64,000 nt of DNA from JBCAXA01 sp038749025 (GCA_038749025.1 JBCDIL010000006.1:62001-126000), one strand, 5' to 3'; shown: positions 45,501-51,079, counted from the first letter of the stretch. Notes: generated by a model not told the origin, from the sequence alone. Numbers and translations are program-made.

Positions 45501-45516
45501 CCAACACGATACCCAC
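39574..45516 (-). CDS. Giant multidomain envelope protein: DUF11, CnaB-like, OmpA-like and beta-barrel-like regions
   Basis: About 1,980 residues, no named homologue known to me. From the N-terminus: a 50-residue Arg-rich leader, hydrophobic signal core (about 53-70) ending near AWSQ; a GTPIINTATVDY segment; DUF11 domain (about 401-525, with NTTTQTAAPGDFIPYRL); CnaB/carboxypeptidase-regulatory-like domain (535-640); second DUF11-like domain (645-765); OmpA-like domain (775-893, with NATGHSDNVPIAARN and GRRQNRRVEL, the peptidoglycan-binding type); Ig-like beta domains (965-1165); then some 815 residues rich in alternating strands and aromatic ends, probably an outer membrane barrel, with GNGTSGLYQLSNTNVL and DYSIDYARGTLLFKRP. 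Start at GTG 45516 with GGAG 5 bp upstream. Last gene of a four-gene unit; 30 bp after the preceding gene. Confidence 0.85.
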   Translation of the reverse strand: MGIVLGEGWAARWRSGRRRKRSAARSSGPAWTSAYTQRGGEHRSPSSRLWSALSRAVLVCLLSLSASAAWSQTAPGTPIINTATVDYQTEIGSPRQVATNAVQTVVAIGRTPAEAAFIRALPDANSATLLGTTACLTGGAEVALPAPSAPGGAAIPADSPVSLATTTLFAVGEPAFVRVIDLDQNLDPATRDTVVVTVASSTDSEQIRLVETSTDSGEFVGYVQLVDNAAASGDCVLSAPSADQLQLDYVDAVDADDAVAALASTNAFNSVFDAFSGLPVGDVTITLVDAATGLPATVFGNDGVSAFPATVRSGDSVTDASGLVYAVPEAGFIFPTVPAGRYRLVIEPPANFLAPSNVAPSELAALPGGPFVIGDASFARDFELLVGEPFRFDVPVDPTSGGLFLTKNTTTQTAAPGDFIPYRLSLENTSDVSPALNVTLADALPPGLILVDDTVTIDGLVVDAAERTDSGFTVDLGTLGPNESVEISYLVEVTGGARGEQLVNAATATTDRGIVSNEATAAVRLRDDLFRDRATIIGRVLESDCSERTFDESDGVAGIRLYMEDGRYAVTDESGRFHFEGVAVGLHAVQVDDATVPDYLNLEPCLVDARRAGSARSMFIDARGGAIHRADFFLRRKPANVGRVDIELENVPGKSAELIDYRVRLTGVGDFPVENLTVTSVLPDGVRFLNGSASLLSGASVNAKASGRAVVFRLGERNGVWEETLAFSARAAPTTEGELETRTVASFDTPAENGKRTPAVTTVMQRTAAANASADYVLSLKFGVLSAELAPSDRAELDTVIASWRGVREIEVNATGHSDNVPIAARNREVFADNYALSQARAQAVVDYLAAALPIDAERIVVRGLGPDRPVASNDEASGRRQNRRVELVMTGSRPARQAALATRIERSAPEAVQTRGAIPGPAGSGTRNVAGPASVEAILAAQKTPLPTADSLSPGIDWVQPISDFRPAIPSIRVAVQHGPTDTVTLSVNGTRVPELSFDGKSVGRLSGVALSTWRAVRLDEGRNTLTATVRNADGDVIDSLERTVHFAGGPLRGEWVPEASYLVADGQQRPVIAIRLFDGDGELARTGSVGRFQVDAPYRSWWEVRTSRENNLVAIGEREPLYRIEPDGIARIELEPTTVAGEVVVRLAYENQREQEIRVWLTPEPRDWILVALAEGTAAYNRVSDNMQAAEAAGLEPDYVEDGRVAFFAKGRIRGDALLTVAYDTRGAAENFNQFENVIDPNAFYTLYADGTESRFEAASQRKLYLKLEREQLALLFGDYATGLAVTDLARYERQFNGSKVSYNGTHLQLTAFGADTAQRFSRDELRGNGTSGLYQLSNTNVLLNSEVVSIEVRDRFDASEVVTSTTLTRFVDYSIDYARGTLLFKRPIASRDDAFNPQFIVVNYETNGGDGEVTSGGRVALRTSDASLEVGATVIREAQQNGDGDLLAADLTWQATPATTVRAEYADSTSNDTPSERRGHGYRVEVEHRTGRADIEAYHARVEPEFGLGQQNVSEIGLEKSGINGRVRVSESVQVLAEVVRQENLDTALVRDLANVTVNATLGQFSADIGIVHASDETATGESRESTLGRLSLAQSILDNRTSLRLTAEAPLNDNDAVADYPGRVLAGLDVALGRTATAFVEHEIADGDALASDMTRVGLRAQPWQRTRFDSTLTQEVGEFGPRLFATVGAVQGWQIAEKWTVDVGVDQSNTLQDPTAIVFDSEREFVSGSQSEDFFAAHIGSAYAGTDWTANVRAEHRNADTSEALNVIGGLYRQTVAGHGLSAALEWFEQTLPLNASSTRANLRIGWAYRMANQRLAFLNRSDVIVDEQVSAMGALESWRIVNNFAANWRLSARDEVNMNVGVKFVRGEYDGLSQDGLTTLTGAEWRRSVTPRWDIGLHGDIYRSWRSDVSDYSAGVSVGFTVADNTRLTLGYNVVGFDDPDFSLGNYTVAGPYLRFVLKADQETLKRLAGITER
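45380..45404 (-). other. Strong GC hairpin inside the 5' coding region of the giant gene
   Basis: AGGGGGAGC and GCTCCCCC-type arms (45380-45389 and 45393-45404) pair over at least 8 bp with a 3-base loop. In the mRNA it falls about 110 bases after the start codon, before the signal-peptide core. It could slow elongation or act as attenuator; a run of U does not follow, so it is not a standard terminator. Confidence 0.6.
45472..45489 (-). other. Second hairpin at the start of the giant gene
   Basis: GCTGCGC (45472-45478) and GCGCAGC (45483-45489) form a perfect 7 bp stem with a 4-base loop, about 27 bases after the GTG start. Together with the hairpin at 45380-45404 it makes the first 140 bases of the reading frame strongly folded. 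Confidence 0.55.
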
Positions 45517-45546
45517 CACTTCTCCGCGCGCTCCCCGGAACTTCCG

Positions 45547-46653
45547 TTAGCGAATCGTTACGTCGAACGAAACGGTTGCTGTGGTCCCTGCGGTTACCGT
45601 GATGCCCGGATCGATAGTCAGGTCAGACGTGTCGTCGGACGGATCAGCCGGCGTACCGGTGCCGTTATCGACACGACCGCAACCGTCGGCATCCGCATCA
45701 CCGTCATCAACCGTACAACTCGACGCAACGCCGTTGTTGTCGATCGATACCGTCGTTGAGCCACTGATATCGAGCTCCGCTTCGATGCGATCGGCAACAG
45801 CAACGGCCGTCGCGTCTTGCGAACCGGTATTGTTGATGGTGACCGTGTAGCGAATAACGGCGCCTGGGATATTGAAGAACGGTGCAGCGGCGCTGATACC
45901 GTCGGAGATCGTCGCTTGCGTCTTCGTGATCTCAAGCGCTGCGGCTTCAACTTCGTAACCGTCGCGAGCCGCGGCAGTCAGATTACGAATCAACGTATCT
46001 GCCGGGCCGTCTTCAGCGTTTGACGCGCTGGCGGTAACGACGGTCGTCGTACCCGGCTCAACGGTCGTCGCCGTCAACTCAACATTCGCGACGTCACCGT
46101 CTACCGCAGCCAATGGGATGTCGGCGACGACGAAAATCAAGACGCTGGCGTCTTCTGCCAAAGTACCTACCGCTGTGGCGGTATCGGTCGCCGGTTCAAA
46201 CACGCCACTGCCGTCATCAACGAACACGCTAAAAGTCGTCAGGTCGATCGAATCGGCAGGACCGGCGTTTTCAGTTGTTCCGGTCGGCAAATCTGCGGCA
46301 ACGAAGGTATAGCCTTGTGCGGCGTTCGACGTGTTGGTCAGAACAAACGTCGTGACTTGTCCAGTCGCACCCGGAGTAACCAAAGTGTTGGCCGTACCGT
46401 CTTGGGTCAGCGTGAGATCAATTACGCGGTCGACCGTAAAGTCAGTAACGCTACCGTTACCCGCGCCTGGCGTTGAGTTACCCGTCGGTGACGATTCGAT
46501 GGCCGTTTGACCAACGCCGTTCACCGCGTAACTGACGGTCGCCAAGTTTTCAACCGTGTCGCCGGCCGTAACACCGGCGGCATTGGCCGTCCCCGCTGCC
46601 AGCACGACGCTCGCTAACGCGAGCCTCAGTGACAACGAATTCCACTTACTCAT
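45547..46653 (-). CDS. Exported DUF11-type protein C
   Basis: A 368-residue secreted protein of unknown function. Signal peptide of about 25 residues ending GTANA. After it comes GDTVENLATVSYAVNG, a segment shared with protein A and the giant. Two DUF11-like beta domains follow (about 70-220 and 240-368), with NTSNAAQGYTF and IRYTVTINNTGSQDATAVAV. An acidic DDGDADADG loop (316-324) flanked by two Cys resembles calcium-binding thrombospondin type 3 loops. Ends VSFDVTIR. Strong ribosome site GAAGGAG before the ATG, preceded by a small hairpin. Third gene of the unit. Confidence 0.85.
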   Translation of the reverse strand: MSKWNSLSLRLALASVVLAAGTANAAGVTAGDTVENLATVSYAVNGVGQTAIESSPTGNSTPGAGNGSVTDFTVDRVIDLTLTQDGTANTLVTPGATGQVTTFVLTNTSNAAQGYTFVAADLPTGTTENAGPADSIDLTTFSVFVDDGSGVFEPATDTATAVGTLAEDASVLIFVVADIPLAAVDGDVANVELTATTVEPGTTTVVTASASNAEDGPADTLIRNLTAAARDGYEVEAAALEITKTQATISDGISAAAPFFNIPGAVIRYTVTINNTGSQDATAVAVADRIEAELDISGSTTVSIDNNGVASSCTVDDGDADADGCGRVDNGTGTPADPSDDTSDLTIDPGITVTAGTTATVSFDVTIR

Positions 46654-46670
46654 TAAAAGTCTCCTTCAAT

Positions 46671-46684
46671 GCCGCCTTGGCGGC
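46671..46684 (-). other. Intercistronic hairpin between DUF11 genes B and C
   Basis: A perfect GCCGCC/GGCGGC inverted repeat with a 2-base centre just upstream of the Shine-Dalgarno of protein C. No U-run follows on the minus strand, so it is more likely an RNA stability or translation element than a terminator. Confidence 0.5.
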
Positions 46685-46709
46685 TTGCCCAATCAAAAAT
46701 CTAGTGGCT

Positions 46710-47198
46710 CTAATTCAGACGAGCCCGAAACCGTGCGAAACCGCGCTGCCCAACGAGCAATGGGTTCTGCACCTCCCAGCGAATGTTCGTGAAATCCTCT
46801 GTTGTCGCGGCGCGCTCGATGCCACCGTCAACGACAACGAGCGTTTCGGGACTGCCAAAGGTTTGTCCGCCGTCGACAGAAAACGTAATGGTCGTGCCAG
46901 GCCCAAACGCTGATCCGTAGACATAGGTCAATTGCGCGGGAATCGGATTGCTGATGACGATGCTGTCAGTCGGCTCATCGCTGACGTTGGTGTAAGTCAC
47001 CGTGTAAATGACCTCTTCACCCGGTACGACGGCATCCGCGGCCACCAACTCAACGCTCTTACTGCCGTCATTCGAAACGACTTCCGCTTCCTTCTGAACG
47101 ACCGTCTTGACCTCAAGGCGACCTGCGTCTTGGGCGTTAGCTGTGCTCGCGGCGAAGCCGAGTGCCGCTATGGCCAATAGGTATCGTGTTGTCTTCAT
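46710..47198 (-). CDS. Exported DUF11-type protein B (small)
   Basis: A 162-residue secreted protein, the smallest of the set. ATG 47198 has AGGAG 7 bp upstream and starts a clear signal peptide (KTTRYLLAIAALGFAAS, cleavage near TANAQ). The rest is one DUF11-like domain: AADAVVPGEEVIYTVTYTN, PTDSIVISNPIPAQLTYVYGS, a SVDGGQTFG segment, and NIRWEVQNPLLVGQRGFA before the C-terminal FRARLN. It lacks the GTxIxNTAxV segment of the other members. Between protein A and protein C; spacers are 38 and 56 bp. Confidence 0.83.
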   Translation of the reverse strand: MKTTRYLLAIAALGFAASTANAQDAGRLEVKTVVQKEAEVVSNDGSKSVELVAADAVVPGEEVIYTVTYTNVSDEPTDSIVISNPIPAQLTYVYGSAFGPGTTITFSVDGGQTFGSPETLVVVDGGIERAATTEDFTNIRWEVQNPLLVGQRGFARFRARLN

Positions 47199-47236
47199 GT
47201 GCTCGCTCCTCATGTGAGTCTTCCCCGCACCGCCCG

Positions 47237-48247
47237 CTATTGAATTTGGACGGTGAATTGAATCGTTTGCGTGCCGCTCGCCTGGGTCACGTCACCCAAG
47301 CGAACGACGATCGTCGGCGCAGCGCTGCTGTCGAGTTCCCCGGCGTCGCCATCAACGGCATCGCTCAATGCGCCGCTGTTAAGCTGCAAGCTGTTGGCGA
47401 CATAGGTGGTATTCGCCGGAATTGGGTCGGCGACGGCCGCACCGGTCGCCGTCCCCGTACCAACAACATCAACGACGATCGTGTAAGTGATCGTTGCCCC
47501 CGGTACGGGCTGCGTGCCGCCGAAAGGATCGGTAACGACCGCCGACTTCACGGCCGTCAATGTCACTTCTGAGACGACGTATTCGCCTGTGACCGTCTGG
47601 GTTGCGCCGCTGGCGCCGACAACAGCGTCGACGCCGCCGGTACCCTGCCCGGCGAACGCGGTACCCGCGGCGCCGCTACCGGTGGTTGCGGTCGCGATTA
47701 AGGCCGATCGACCGATATCGCCGTTATTAAGACCCGCTGGGATGTCATTGACGATAAGCACCGCGACGGATGCGTCCGCGGCAAGCACCGGGTCGTTGAC
47801 ACCGGCGCTGTACGGCGTATCGCCCGGGCTGAAATCACCGCTGCCGTCGGTATCGAAGTAAATCGCCGGGGTTTGTCCAACCGGATTGAAATCGACAGCG
47901 GGATCGGCGATGAAATCGTTGTTGAAGTCGAGCCGAAAACTCTCGCTACCGTTGCCGGTGTTGGTCACCGTGTAGAGCAGCTCGGCACCGGTTTGACCGG
48001 CATCGACCGACGTTTGGCCACTCTGGACAACAACGGCAACGTCGAGGGTCTCGGCAACCGTCAACGTAACGGTGTTCGAATCCTGTGTAACGGTCGTACC
48101 GGCGAGATCAAACGTTACGACGGCCGTGTTGGAGATGTCGGTGCCGGCCAGAGTCCCGGCGGCGAACGCCGGTCCGACGACCAACGTGGTGGCCGCGATC
48201 GCAGCCAGTGCGCCACACCGGCGCATTGTTGAGGTGACCTCAGACAT
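47237..48247 (-). CDS. Exported DUF11-type protein A
   Basis: A 336-residue secreted protein of unknown function, first gene of the unit. I start at ATG 48247, giving a signal peptide with cleavage near VGPAFA. It is followed by GTDISNTAVVTFDLAG, the segment shared with protein C and the giant, then two DUF11-like domains (about 70-200 and 215-336) with ELLYTVTNTGNGSESF and GATITYTIVVDVVGTGTA. A DTDGSGDF loop at residues 132-139 resembles a dockerin or EF-hand-type calcium site. The protein ends IQFTVQIQ. A GTG nine codons upstream is the alternative start. Confidence 0.84.
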   Translation of the reverse strand: MSEVTSTMRRCGALAAIAATTLVVGPAFAAGTLAGTDISNTAVVTFDLAGTTVTQDSNTVTLTVAETLDVAVVVQSGQTSVDAGQTGAELLYTVTNTGNGSESFRLDFNNDFIADPAVDFNPVGQTPAIYFDTDGSGDFSPGDTPYSAGVNDPVLAADASVAVLIVNDIPAGLNNGDIGRSALIATATTGSGAAGTAFAGQGTGGVDAVVGASGATQTVTGEYVVSEVTLTAVKSAVVTDPFGGTQPVPGATITYTIVVDVVGTGTATGAAVADPIPANTTYVANSLQLNSGALSDAVDGDAGELDSSAAPTIVVRLGDVTQASGTQTIQFTVQIQ

Positions 48248-48308
48248 GTCTTCGTGTTCCAACGACCGCTGCACTCAGCGCGCCACATAAAAAAGTAGGA
48301 ACAGCGAA

Positions 48309-48338
48309 GCTATAGCGTCGGCAGTGACTCGCCCACAA
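48309..48338 (-). promoter_or_regulatory. Candidate promoter of the DUF11 unit
   Basis: TTGTGG (48338-48333) and TATAGC (48314-48309) with an 18 bp spacer on the minus strand, about 60 bp upstream of the first gene. Hexamers are moderate; a CRP-type site lies upstream at a helical phase seen in class I activation. Confidence 0.4.
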
Positions 48339-48384
48339 AACCGCCATTTTTCTGACGATTCTGTGAACGCCCTCGCAGGCCGAT

Positions 48385-48400
48385 TGTGAGCCCAATCACA
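48385..48400. promoter_or_regulatory. CRP/Vfr/Clp-type binding site
   Basis: A perfect TGTGA-N6-TCACA dyad with supporting flanks, in the gap between the DUF11 unit and the phasin gene. Its centre is about 90 bp upstream of the predicted start of the DUF11 transcript, close to the -92.5 class I position, and about 170 bp from the phasin start. Half-sites match the CRP consensus exactly. Confidence 0.6.
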
Positions 48401-48526
48401 CTTTGTCGCCGAATAGCGTCAATGAACCGACGCTTTCCTAAGGGCTGCGCTCTGGGCCGGTTTTGCCCACCTTTGGTGCAATCGCCACACCGTGGCGACT
48501 CAACATAAAAAAGATCCACCGAGGGG
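48401..48526. other. Remainder of the DUF11-phasin intergenic region
   Basis: No open frame with coding character is seen. It contains a perfect 7 bp inverted repeat, TCGCCAC-ACC-GTGGCGA, at 48482-48498, about 30 bp upstream of the phasin -35, without a U-run on either side. It may be an operator; nothing else is recognisable. Confidence 0.4.
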
Positions 48527-48555
48527 TTGACATCCGCTGAGACGAGCACTATTGT
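48527..48555 (+). promoter_or_regulatory. Strong phasin promoter
   Basis: A perfect -35 TTGACA (48527-48532), 17 bp spacer and TATTGT (48550-48555). Predicted start near 48562, about 36 bases before the ATG. An AAGGAG ribosome site sits 8 bp before the ATG, so high expression is expected. Confidence 0.75.
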
Positions 48556-48579
48556 GCACCGCAACATTGTTGCACCGCA
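48555..48579. promoter_or_regulatory. Operator-like repeats over the phasin transcription start
   Basis: A 9 bp direct repeat TGCACCGCA (48555-48563 and 48571-48579) flanks and overlaps a perfect inverted repeat GCAACA-T-TGTTGC (48561-48573). TGC/GCA-rich sequences at phasin promoters are known binding sites of the PHA-responsive repressor PhaR in other proteobacteria; the link here is inferred from position and base pattern. Confidence 0.5.
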
Positions 48580-48597
48580 TCAAAAGGAGCCGTACCG

Positions 48598-49119
48598 ATG
48601 GCTATTGAAGAAATTTACTCACGCACCGCTGAACGTGCCCGCGCGCAGGCGGAGAATGTTTTGAATTCGGCTCAGACCGGCGTTAAGAAAGCGAGCGACT
48701 GGGTTGAAGGCGGCAAACAGCCGGTCCAGAAGCTGGCCGATGCGTCGCTGAAAATTTCGTCGATCTCGCATCAGACGACCGACAAATTGGTCCGTGCCCA
48801 GGCACGTGCCGTTGAAAACGAAGTATTGGCGCTTAGCGAGTACCTCGCCGATGTCGCCGACGCTGACAGCATTCAAGCCTTGGCACGCCGCCAGTTCGAC
48901 ATTCTGCCGCGTCTGACGCGCCGCGTTGTCGACAACACTCGCGAGACGGTCACGATCCTCCGCGACGCCGGTGGTGACGTTCGTGGCTTAATCGGTGACA
49001 CGTTCTCGGATCTTCGTGAGAACTCGCTGGCCAAAAAGACCCGTAAAGCAGCAAGCAAAGCGCGCAGCACGGTCAGCAAAGCCAAAGCCAAGGTCGAAAA
49101 AGAAGTTAAGGCTGCCTAA
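48598..49119 (+). CDS. Phasin family protein
   Basis: A 173-residue helical protein of the phasin type that coats polyhydroxyalkanoate granules. The body is amphipathic helix throughout (SRTAERARAQAENVLNSAQ, LADASLKISSISHQTTDKL, then LARRQFDILPRLTRRVV), and the last 30 residues form a Lys/Ala-rich histone-like tail (KKTRKAASKARSTVSKAKAK), as in phasins that also bind DNA. It stands alone between its own promoter and a strong terminator. No PHA synthase gene is in the window. A general helical stress protein is the alternative reading. Confidence 0.8.
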   Translation: MAIEEIYSRTAERARAQAENVLNSAQTGVKKASDWVEGGKQPVQKLADASLKISSISHQTTDKLVRAQARAVENEVLALSEYLADVADADSIQALARRQFDILPRLTRRVVDNTRETVTILRDAGGDVRGLIGDTFSDLRENSLAKKTRKAASKARSTVSKAKAKVEKEVKAA

Positions 49120-49122
49120 TTA

Positions 49123-49146
49123 GTCTCCTCCCCCCCCGGAGACTTT
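49123..49146 (+). terminator. Weak hairpin after the phasin gene
   Basis: GTCTCC and GGAGAC (49123-49128, 49138-49143) pair around a loop of T and eight C, followed by only TTT. It precedes the strong terminator and a second C-tract. Confidence 0.4.
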
Positions 49147-49166
49147 CCCCCCCGGGCGTCTTGGCG

Positions 49167-49202
49167 AAACGCCGGCAGCAAACGCTGCCGGCGTTTCTTT
49201 TT
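49167..49202 (+). terminator. Rho-independent terminator of the phasin gene
   Basis: A perfect 13 bp stem (AAACGCCGGCAGC with GCTGCCGGCGTTT) around a 4-base loop, followed by CTTTTT. It isolates the phasin transcript from pckG. Confidence 0.9.
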
Positions 49203-49270
49203 GTGGGTCCGAGAAGTAGGTCGCAGTCCGGCCCGCGACCCCGCGCACTGGCGACGCCGATTTCAGCCGC

Positions 49271-49276
49271 TATAAT
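49271..49276 (+). promoter_or_regulatory. pckG -10 element
   Basis: A perfect TATAAT 58 bp upstream of the pckG ATG. No good -35 lies 16-18 bp upstream (CTGGCG at 17 bp), which would fit a promoter needing an activator. Confidence 0.55.
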
Positions 49277-49295
49277 CGCCGTCCGAACTCTCTAC

Positions 49296-49319
49296 CAGGA
49301 AGCCCACACCAGCGTGGGC
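49296..49319 (+). promoter_or_regulatory. Shine-Dalgarno and hairpin in the pckG leader
   Basis: CAGGAAG ends at 49302, far from the ATG at 49334, and is followed at once by a hairpin GCCCAC-N6-GTGGGC (49302-49319). If the hairpin forms it shortens the effective distance from ribosome site to start. No other Shine-Dalgarno is close to the ATG. Confidence 0.4.
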
Positions 49320-49333
49320 CAGCCGATCCCGAC

Positions 49334-51076
49334 ATGACCACGAAGCTCCCGGCGTTACGCGATTGGGTCGATGAAGTTGCAGAACTGACACAGCCCGAAG
49401 ACATTCAATGGTGCACCGGCAGCGATGCAGAGTACGAGCGCTTCATCAAGCAAATGCTGGCAGACAGAACGCTGTCCGAACTCGATCAAGGCGCGTACCC
49501 GGGTTGCTACCTGCACCGCTCCGATCCGAACGATGTCGCCCGGGTCGAGCACCTGACTTTCGTCTGCCCGCCCAATAAAGAGGATGCCGGTCCGAACAAT
49601 CACTGGATGGACCCCAGCGATGCGCATGCGTTGATGAACGGACTGTTCACAGGCTGTATGCGCGGTCGTACGCTGTACGTCATCCCCTACTGTATGGGAC
49701 CAATCGACTCACCGTACTCGCGCTGCGGCGTTGAAATAACCGACTCGGCTTACGTCGCTGCCAACATGAAGCTGATGACCCGGATGGGATCGGCCGCACT
49801 GGCGCGTATCGAACGCGATGGCACGTTTGTCAAAGGGCTACACTCAACCGGCGAACTCGATCCGGAACGACGCTATATCATGCATTTCCCGGAGGAGCTC
49901 ACGATTCAGAGTTACGGTTCCGGTTACGGCGGCAACGCGCTACTCGGCAAAAAATGCCATGCGCTCAGAATCGCTAGCTATCAAGCCCGCCAGGAGGGCT
50001 GGCTCGCCGAGCACATGCTGATTGTCGGTGTGGAAAATCCGGCTGGCGAGACGCACTACCTCGCCTGCGCTTTTCCATCGGCGTGCGGAAAAACCAACCT
50101 CGCGATGTTAATTCCACCGGCCTCGCAGCCCGGCTGGAAAATCTGGACGCTCGGCGACGATATCGCCTGGCTGCACCCGGATGAAAACGGCCAGTTGCGG
50201 GCGATCAACCCGGAAGCGGGCTATTTTGGTGTCGTCCCCGGCACGAACGCGAAAACCAACAAGAACGCGTTCGACATGATCCGCAGCGACACGATATTTA
50301 CCAACGTTGCCACGACCGCAACGAACGAACCGTGGTGGGAAGACAAAAAAGAAGGCGAACCGGCGACCGACTGGCGCGGTAACCCTTACTCCGCCGGCGC
50401 GGGCCCTGCGGCGCATCCAAATTCGCGCTTCACCGTCGCAGCGACCAAAAATCCGAGTTACACACAGCTCGCCGACGCCCCGGAAGGTGTGCCGATTTCT
50501 GCCATCGTCTTTGGTGGTCGCCGCAAAGAGTTGGCACCGCTCGTCTACGAAGCGCGCGATTGGCGCCATGGCGTGTTGGTCGGTGCGGGCGTCGGCTCAG
50601 AAACGACAGCGGCCGCAGTTGGCGAAATGGGTGTCGTCCGACGCGACCCGATGGCAATGAAACCGTTCTGCGGCTACAACTTCGCCGACTACTGGTCGCA
50701 TTGGCTCGATGTCGGCAATCGACTCGCGAAGCCGCCGCGTATTTTCCACGTCAATTGGTTCCGCCAAGACAACGATGGGCGATTCCTGTGGCCAGGGTTC
50801 GGTGAGAATCTGCGCGTGCTGCGTTGGATGATCGACCGCTGCGAAGAGCGCATTGAAGCTGTGTCAACGCCGATCGGCTGGTTGCCCCATGCAGCCGATA
50901 TCGATACGAGCGACTTGGATATCGACGCCGCGACTTTGCAAGCATTGTTATCCATCAATACCGGAGACTGGTTGGGTGAGATGCGGGCCGTTTCGCAGTA
51001 TCTCGACGATTACGGGGATCGCTTGCCAACGGCCTTACGCGAAGAATGTGATCGCGTGCTAGCGGAGCTCGCGTAA
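49334..51076 (+). CDS. pckG: Phosphoenolpyruvate carboxykinase (GTP)
   Basis: Converts oxaloacetate to PEP with GTP, the first committed step of gluconeogenesis. The 580-residue protein is the GTP family, not the ATP-type PckA of E. coli: it has FPSACGKTNLAML with the P-loop and reactive Cys, GDDIAWL, a GYFGVVPGTNAKTN segment, TNVATTATNEPWWE and a FGGRRKELAPLVYEA segment. The substrate-site Arg region YVIPYCMGPIDSPYSRCGVEITDS is intact. It is convergent with the cyclase gene 4 bp away, so the two transcripts probably overlap. Confidence 0.97.
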   Translation: MTTKLPALRDWVDEVAELTQPEDIQWCTGSDAEYERFIKQMLADRTLSELDQGAYPGCYLHRSDPNDVARVEHLTFVCPPNKEDAGPNNHWMDPSDAHALMNGLFTGCMRGRTLYVIPYCMGPIDSPYSRCGVEITDSAYVAANMKLMTRMGSAALARIERDGTFVKGLHSTGELDPERRYIMHFPEELTIQSYGSGYGGNALLGKKCHALRIASYQARQEGWLAEHMLIVGVENPAGETHYLACAFPSACGKTNLAMLIPPASQPGWKIWTLGDDIAWLHPDENGQLRAINPEAGYFGVVPGTNAKTNKNAFDMIRSDTIFTNVATTATNEPWWEDKKEGEPATDWRGNPYSAGAGPAAHPNSRFTVAATKNPSYTQLADAPEGVPISAIVFGGRRKELAPLVYEARDWRHGVLVGAGVGSETTAAAVGEMGVVRRDPMAMKPFCGYNFADYWSHWLDVGNRLAKPPRIFHVNWFRQDNDGRFLWPGFGENLRVLRWMIDRCEERIEAVSTPIGWLPHAADIDTSDLDIDAATLQALLSINTGDWLGEMRAVSQYLDDYGDRLPTALREECDRVLAELA

Positions 51077-51079
51077 TCG

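Noticed and set aside
47237..48247. Possible tandem duplication among the DUF11 genes
   Set aside because: The three small proteins share fold and short motifs but no long stretch of identical residues or bases, so a recent duplication is not supported.
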